A stretch of DNA of 64,000 nt from Smallanthus sonchifolius. Lineage: Eukaryota > Streptophyta > Magnoliopsida > Asterales > Asteraceae. The stretch covers positions 54,777,486-54,841,485 of the forward strand of contig CM042040.1 in assembly GCA_023525975.1 (NCBI GenBank), in the 5' to 3' direction. Numbering within the stretch: position 1 is the stretch's first letter; each line of letters opens with the position of its first letter. This document shows positions 63,834-64,000 of the stretch, one piece after another. Under the pieces are notes generated by a model. That model did no database searches. It worked only from the letters and a program-made list of their open reading frames with translations, and was not told the origin of the DNA. A program made the translations under genes and the position numbers.

Positions 63834-64000
63834 AAATTAATTTTTCTTAAATCAATTCAATTCATGGAAGTTAAATTTTACTTCTTTTAAATTTTCTGTA
63901 TAGTTCTTTTAAGTTTCAAAATATTTTACAAAATAGAAAATGGAGAAAGTTTCAAAGTTAACTTGAGAAAAGAGGAAATGATAGTACATCAGAAATGATC
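63834..64000 (+). other. Cop-A3 post-pol spacer, start
   Basis: Matches 7658-7830 of Cop-A1. Non-coding, cut by the window edge. Confidence 0.85.

Larger units (their letters stand above)
56204..64000 (+). mobile_element. Cop-A3: Sirevirus-like Ty1/copia element, running off the right edge
   Basis: 5' LTR, primer site, palindromic leader, gag with two zinc knuckles, pol (protease, integrase, RT, RNase H) and the first part of the spacer. The extra ORF and 3' LTR expected from Cop-A1 would lie beyond the window. Order PR-INT-RT-RH identifies it as copia. It has many nonsense codons and frameshifts. Confidence 0.95.

Overview
This window is plant nuclear DNA made almost entirely of nested LTR retrotransposons. 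No host gene, rRNA or functional tRNA gene was seen. The evidence for a flowering plant is tRNA-iMet primer-binding sites of the plant type, chromodomain Ty3/gypsy elements of the Tekay type, and Sirevirus-like Ty1/copia elements with an extra ORF after pol. An Asteraceae-type genome is my best guess, but that is inference from family resemblance.

Nine elements can be separated. I label them Gyp-1, Gyp-2 and Gyp-S (gypsy); Cop-A1, A2 and A3 (one copia family, + strand); Cop-B and Cop-D (copia, - strand); and Cop-C (copia, + strand). The oldest layer is Cop-A2 (LTR tail and leader, 55675-56203). Cop-B sits in the LTR of Cop-A2, and Cop-A3 (56204 to the right edge) sits in its leader. Cop-B was then hit three times: Cop-A1 in its RNase H (junction 23824/23825), Gyp-S in its gag (29032-45520, duplication TATCT) and Cop-C in its leader (47188-55289, duplication GCTTC). 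Gyp-S was itself invaded by Cop-D (30447-45451). Cop-A1 was invaded by Gyp-1 (1-7276) in RNase H and by Gyp-2 (11647-21946, duplication GCAAC) in its extra ORF.

Region by region: 1-7276 Gyp-1, which has LTRs and a broken gag but no pol. 7277-11646 is the end of Cop-A1 pol, a spacer and the first half of its extra ORF. 11647-21946 is Gyp-2, nearly intact (two nonsense codons in one long gag-pol frame). 21952-23824 is the rest of the Cop-A1 extra ORF and its 3' LTR. 23825-29031 is Cop-B pol and gag C-terminal part. 29032-30446 is the left part of Gyp-S. 30447-45451 is Cop-D, whose 6.1 kb gag-pol body is present twice in tandem. 45452-45520 is the end of Gyp-S. 45521-47187 is Cop-B gag N-terminal part and leader. 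47188-55289 is Cop-C. 55295-55674 is the Cop-B primer site and 5' LTR. 55675-56203 is the Cop-A2 remnant, and 56204-64000 is Cop-A3.

The most unusual pattern is in the non-coding parts of the copia elements. Each family carries its own short palindromic word, such as GCGTACTTAGCAAGTACGC in A or GCGAACTTAATAAGTTCGC in C. In A, C and D the word is repeated in three places: just upstream of the LTR TATA box, in the leader before gag, and in the spacer before the extra ORF. The word differs between families but its architecture is alike. The extra ORF of A, C and D is preceded by a candidate 5'-UTR intron, and in A also by a palindrome array plus a TATA box, which suggests a separate promoter. 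Almost all reading frames here are broken, so the window is best read as a fossil record of insertions.
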